Positions 63,438 to 64,000 of a DNA stretch of 64,000 nucleotides are shown here, piece by piece. The notes under the pieces were generated by a model, which worked only from the letters and a program-made list of their open reading frames with translations, had not been told where the DNA came from and made no database searches. Within the stretch, counting starts at the first letter, position 1. Each line of letters starts with the position of its first letter. Source of the stretch: an uncultured Candidatus Melainabacteria bacterium (GTDB taxonomy: Bacteria; Cyanobacteriota; Vampirovibrionia; Gastranaerophilales; Gastranaerophilaceae); assembly GCA_934757245.1 (NCBI GenBank), contig CAKVLH010000001.1, positions 62,001 to 126,000 on the forward strand. Reading direction: 5' to 3'. The translations under genes were made by a program, and so were the position numbers.

Positions 63438-64000
63438 ATGGAAGGCGTAGATCAAGAATTTATAGATGAGCTTAAGCATAAAGTCCACAAAAAGATTGAA
63501 AACGTTGATTTGTATCAATTCAAAGGTAGCGTTTCCAAGCTTTTGGGTTTGACAGTAGAAGTTAAACTCCCCGGCTTAAAAATCGGCGATTTATGCTATA
63601 TTGAAGCTGCTACAGGAGAGAAAAAACCTGCGGAAGTTGTTGCTTTTAAAGGTGATGTTGCACAGTTACTTCTTCTTTATGACGGAGCCGGAATAGGTCA
63701 AGGAAGTCTTGTTACAACTACCGGTGGCCCTATCATAATTCCTGTTGGCGATTTCTTGTTAGGACGTTTGATTAACCCTATGGGTGAACCTATTGATGGC
63801 AAACCGCTTGATGTTTCTAACGCAACTTGGAGACCTTCTGACGGGCCACCTCCTGGGCCTTTTGAAAGACCTATTATTACAGAAATGTTCTCAACTGGTG
63901 TTCGTGCGATAGATTCTTGCCTAACATTTGGCTGCGGACAGCGTATGGGCTTGTTTGCAGGTTCCGGTGTCGGCAAAAGTACACTTTTAGGTATGATTGC
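63438..64000 (+). CDS. fliI: Flagellar export ATPase FliI, N-terminal part
   Basis: FliI is the hexameric ATPase of the flagellar type III apparatus. The first 187 residues are visible and the gene runs off the window. The N-terminal beta-barrel domain is followed by GDFLLGRLINPMGEPIDGKPL, RPIITEMFSTGVRAIDSCLTFGCGQRMG and Walker A AGSGVGKST (about residue 174). SctN of injectisomes and F-ATPase beta are relatives; the first ~90 residues and AGSGVGKSTLLGM favour FliI. It is separate from the fliH-like gene. A long open frame continues to base 64000. Confidence 0.9.
   Translation, partial: MEGVDQEFIDELKHKVHKKIENVDLYQFKGSVSKLLGLTVEVKLPGLKIGDLCYIEAATGEKKPAEVVAFKGDVAQLLLLYDGAGIGQGSLVTTTGGPIIIPVGDFLLGRLINPMGEPIDGKPLDVSNATWRPSDGPPPGPFERPIITEMFSTGVRAIDSCLTFGCGQRMGLFAGSGVGKSTLLGMI

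Noticed and set aside
52519..64000. Non-flagellar injectisome instead of flagellar export genes
   Set aside because: FlhA, FlhB and FliI resemble both systems, but the flagellin remnant and the Maf-like protein favour a flagellum; no secretin, needle or translocon gene is seen.

Overview
The window is a 64 kb piece of an AT-rich, Gram-negative bacterial chromosome. It carries outer-membrane efflux genes, dTDP-rhamnose sugar genes, a type IV pilus ATPase and flagellar export genes. It also carries flavodiiron protein and rubredoxin genes, which point to anaerobic life, and N-acetylmannosamine catabolism genes, which suggest a gut host. Together with several short proteins that share an 'IQPI…' type N-terminus, this best fits a gut member of the non-photosynthetic cyanobacterial sister lineage (Vampirovibrionia/Melainabacteria, Gastranaerophilales). 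That placement is an inference; there is no rRNA gene to confirm it. DnaE is a single unsplit gene, unlike in most photosynthetic cyanobacteria.

Layout. 1-6 kb: NAD synthesis (nadB end, nadC), a hicBA toxin-antitoxin pair, tRNA-Arg, a GGDEF/HD-GYP-like signalling protein, and a coupled pair of unknown membrane proteins. 6-18 kb: a Maf-type (flagellin glycosyltransferase-like) protein, a Ski2-like helicase, an orphan LuxR-type response regulator, UvrC without its C-terminal HhH domain, two unknown proteins, yraN and gatB. 18-22 kb: ROK kinase and nanE, an HTH regulator, then an accessory stretch with a palindromic repeat, a duplicated tail of a TolC gene and two unknown small genes. 22-28 kb: a complete RND tripartite efflux operon. 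28-36 kb: an unknown coiled-coil protein, tRNA-Gln, leuS, ruvB, a lytic transglycosylase with a long structured leader, flhB and clpP. 36-40 kb: an MFS transporter, a 125-bp element with terminal inverted repeats, the 3' tail of a lost flagellin gene, tRNA-Lys, a stand-alone TOPRIM protein and an AGCS symporter. 40-50 kb: rfbC-rfbD-dxr, dnaE, an FAD oxidoreductase overlapping an MnmC-like methyltransferase, and speD. 50-57 kb: an apparent operon with an unknown gene in the usual fliG position, fliH-like, flhA, then a phosphoesterase, an MBL-fold hydrolase and a TPR protein. 57-64 kb: a membrane glycosyltransferase, rubredoxin, flavodiiron protein, pilT-recO-gatD and the start of fliI.

Taken together, the cell probably builds a flagellum or related export apparatus: FlhA, FlhB, FliI, a FliH-like protein, a Maf-like protein and a flagellin remnant are all here, but scattered over four loci. 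The points most worth a second look are the flagellin and TolC 3' fragments lying beside copies of one palindromic repeat family, the structured RNA leader before the transglycosylase, the shared N-terminal motif of unrelated unknown proteins, and domain loss or decay in UvrC and the HD-GYP protein. I saw no CRISPR array, rRNA gene, prophage or complete insertion sequence.
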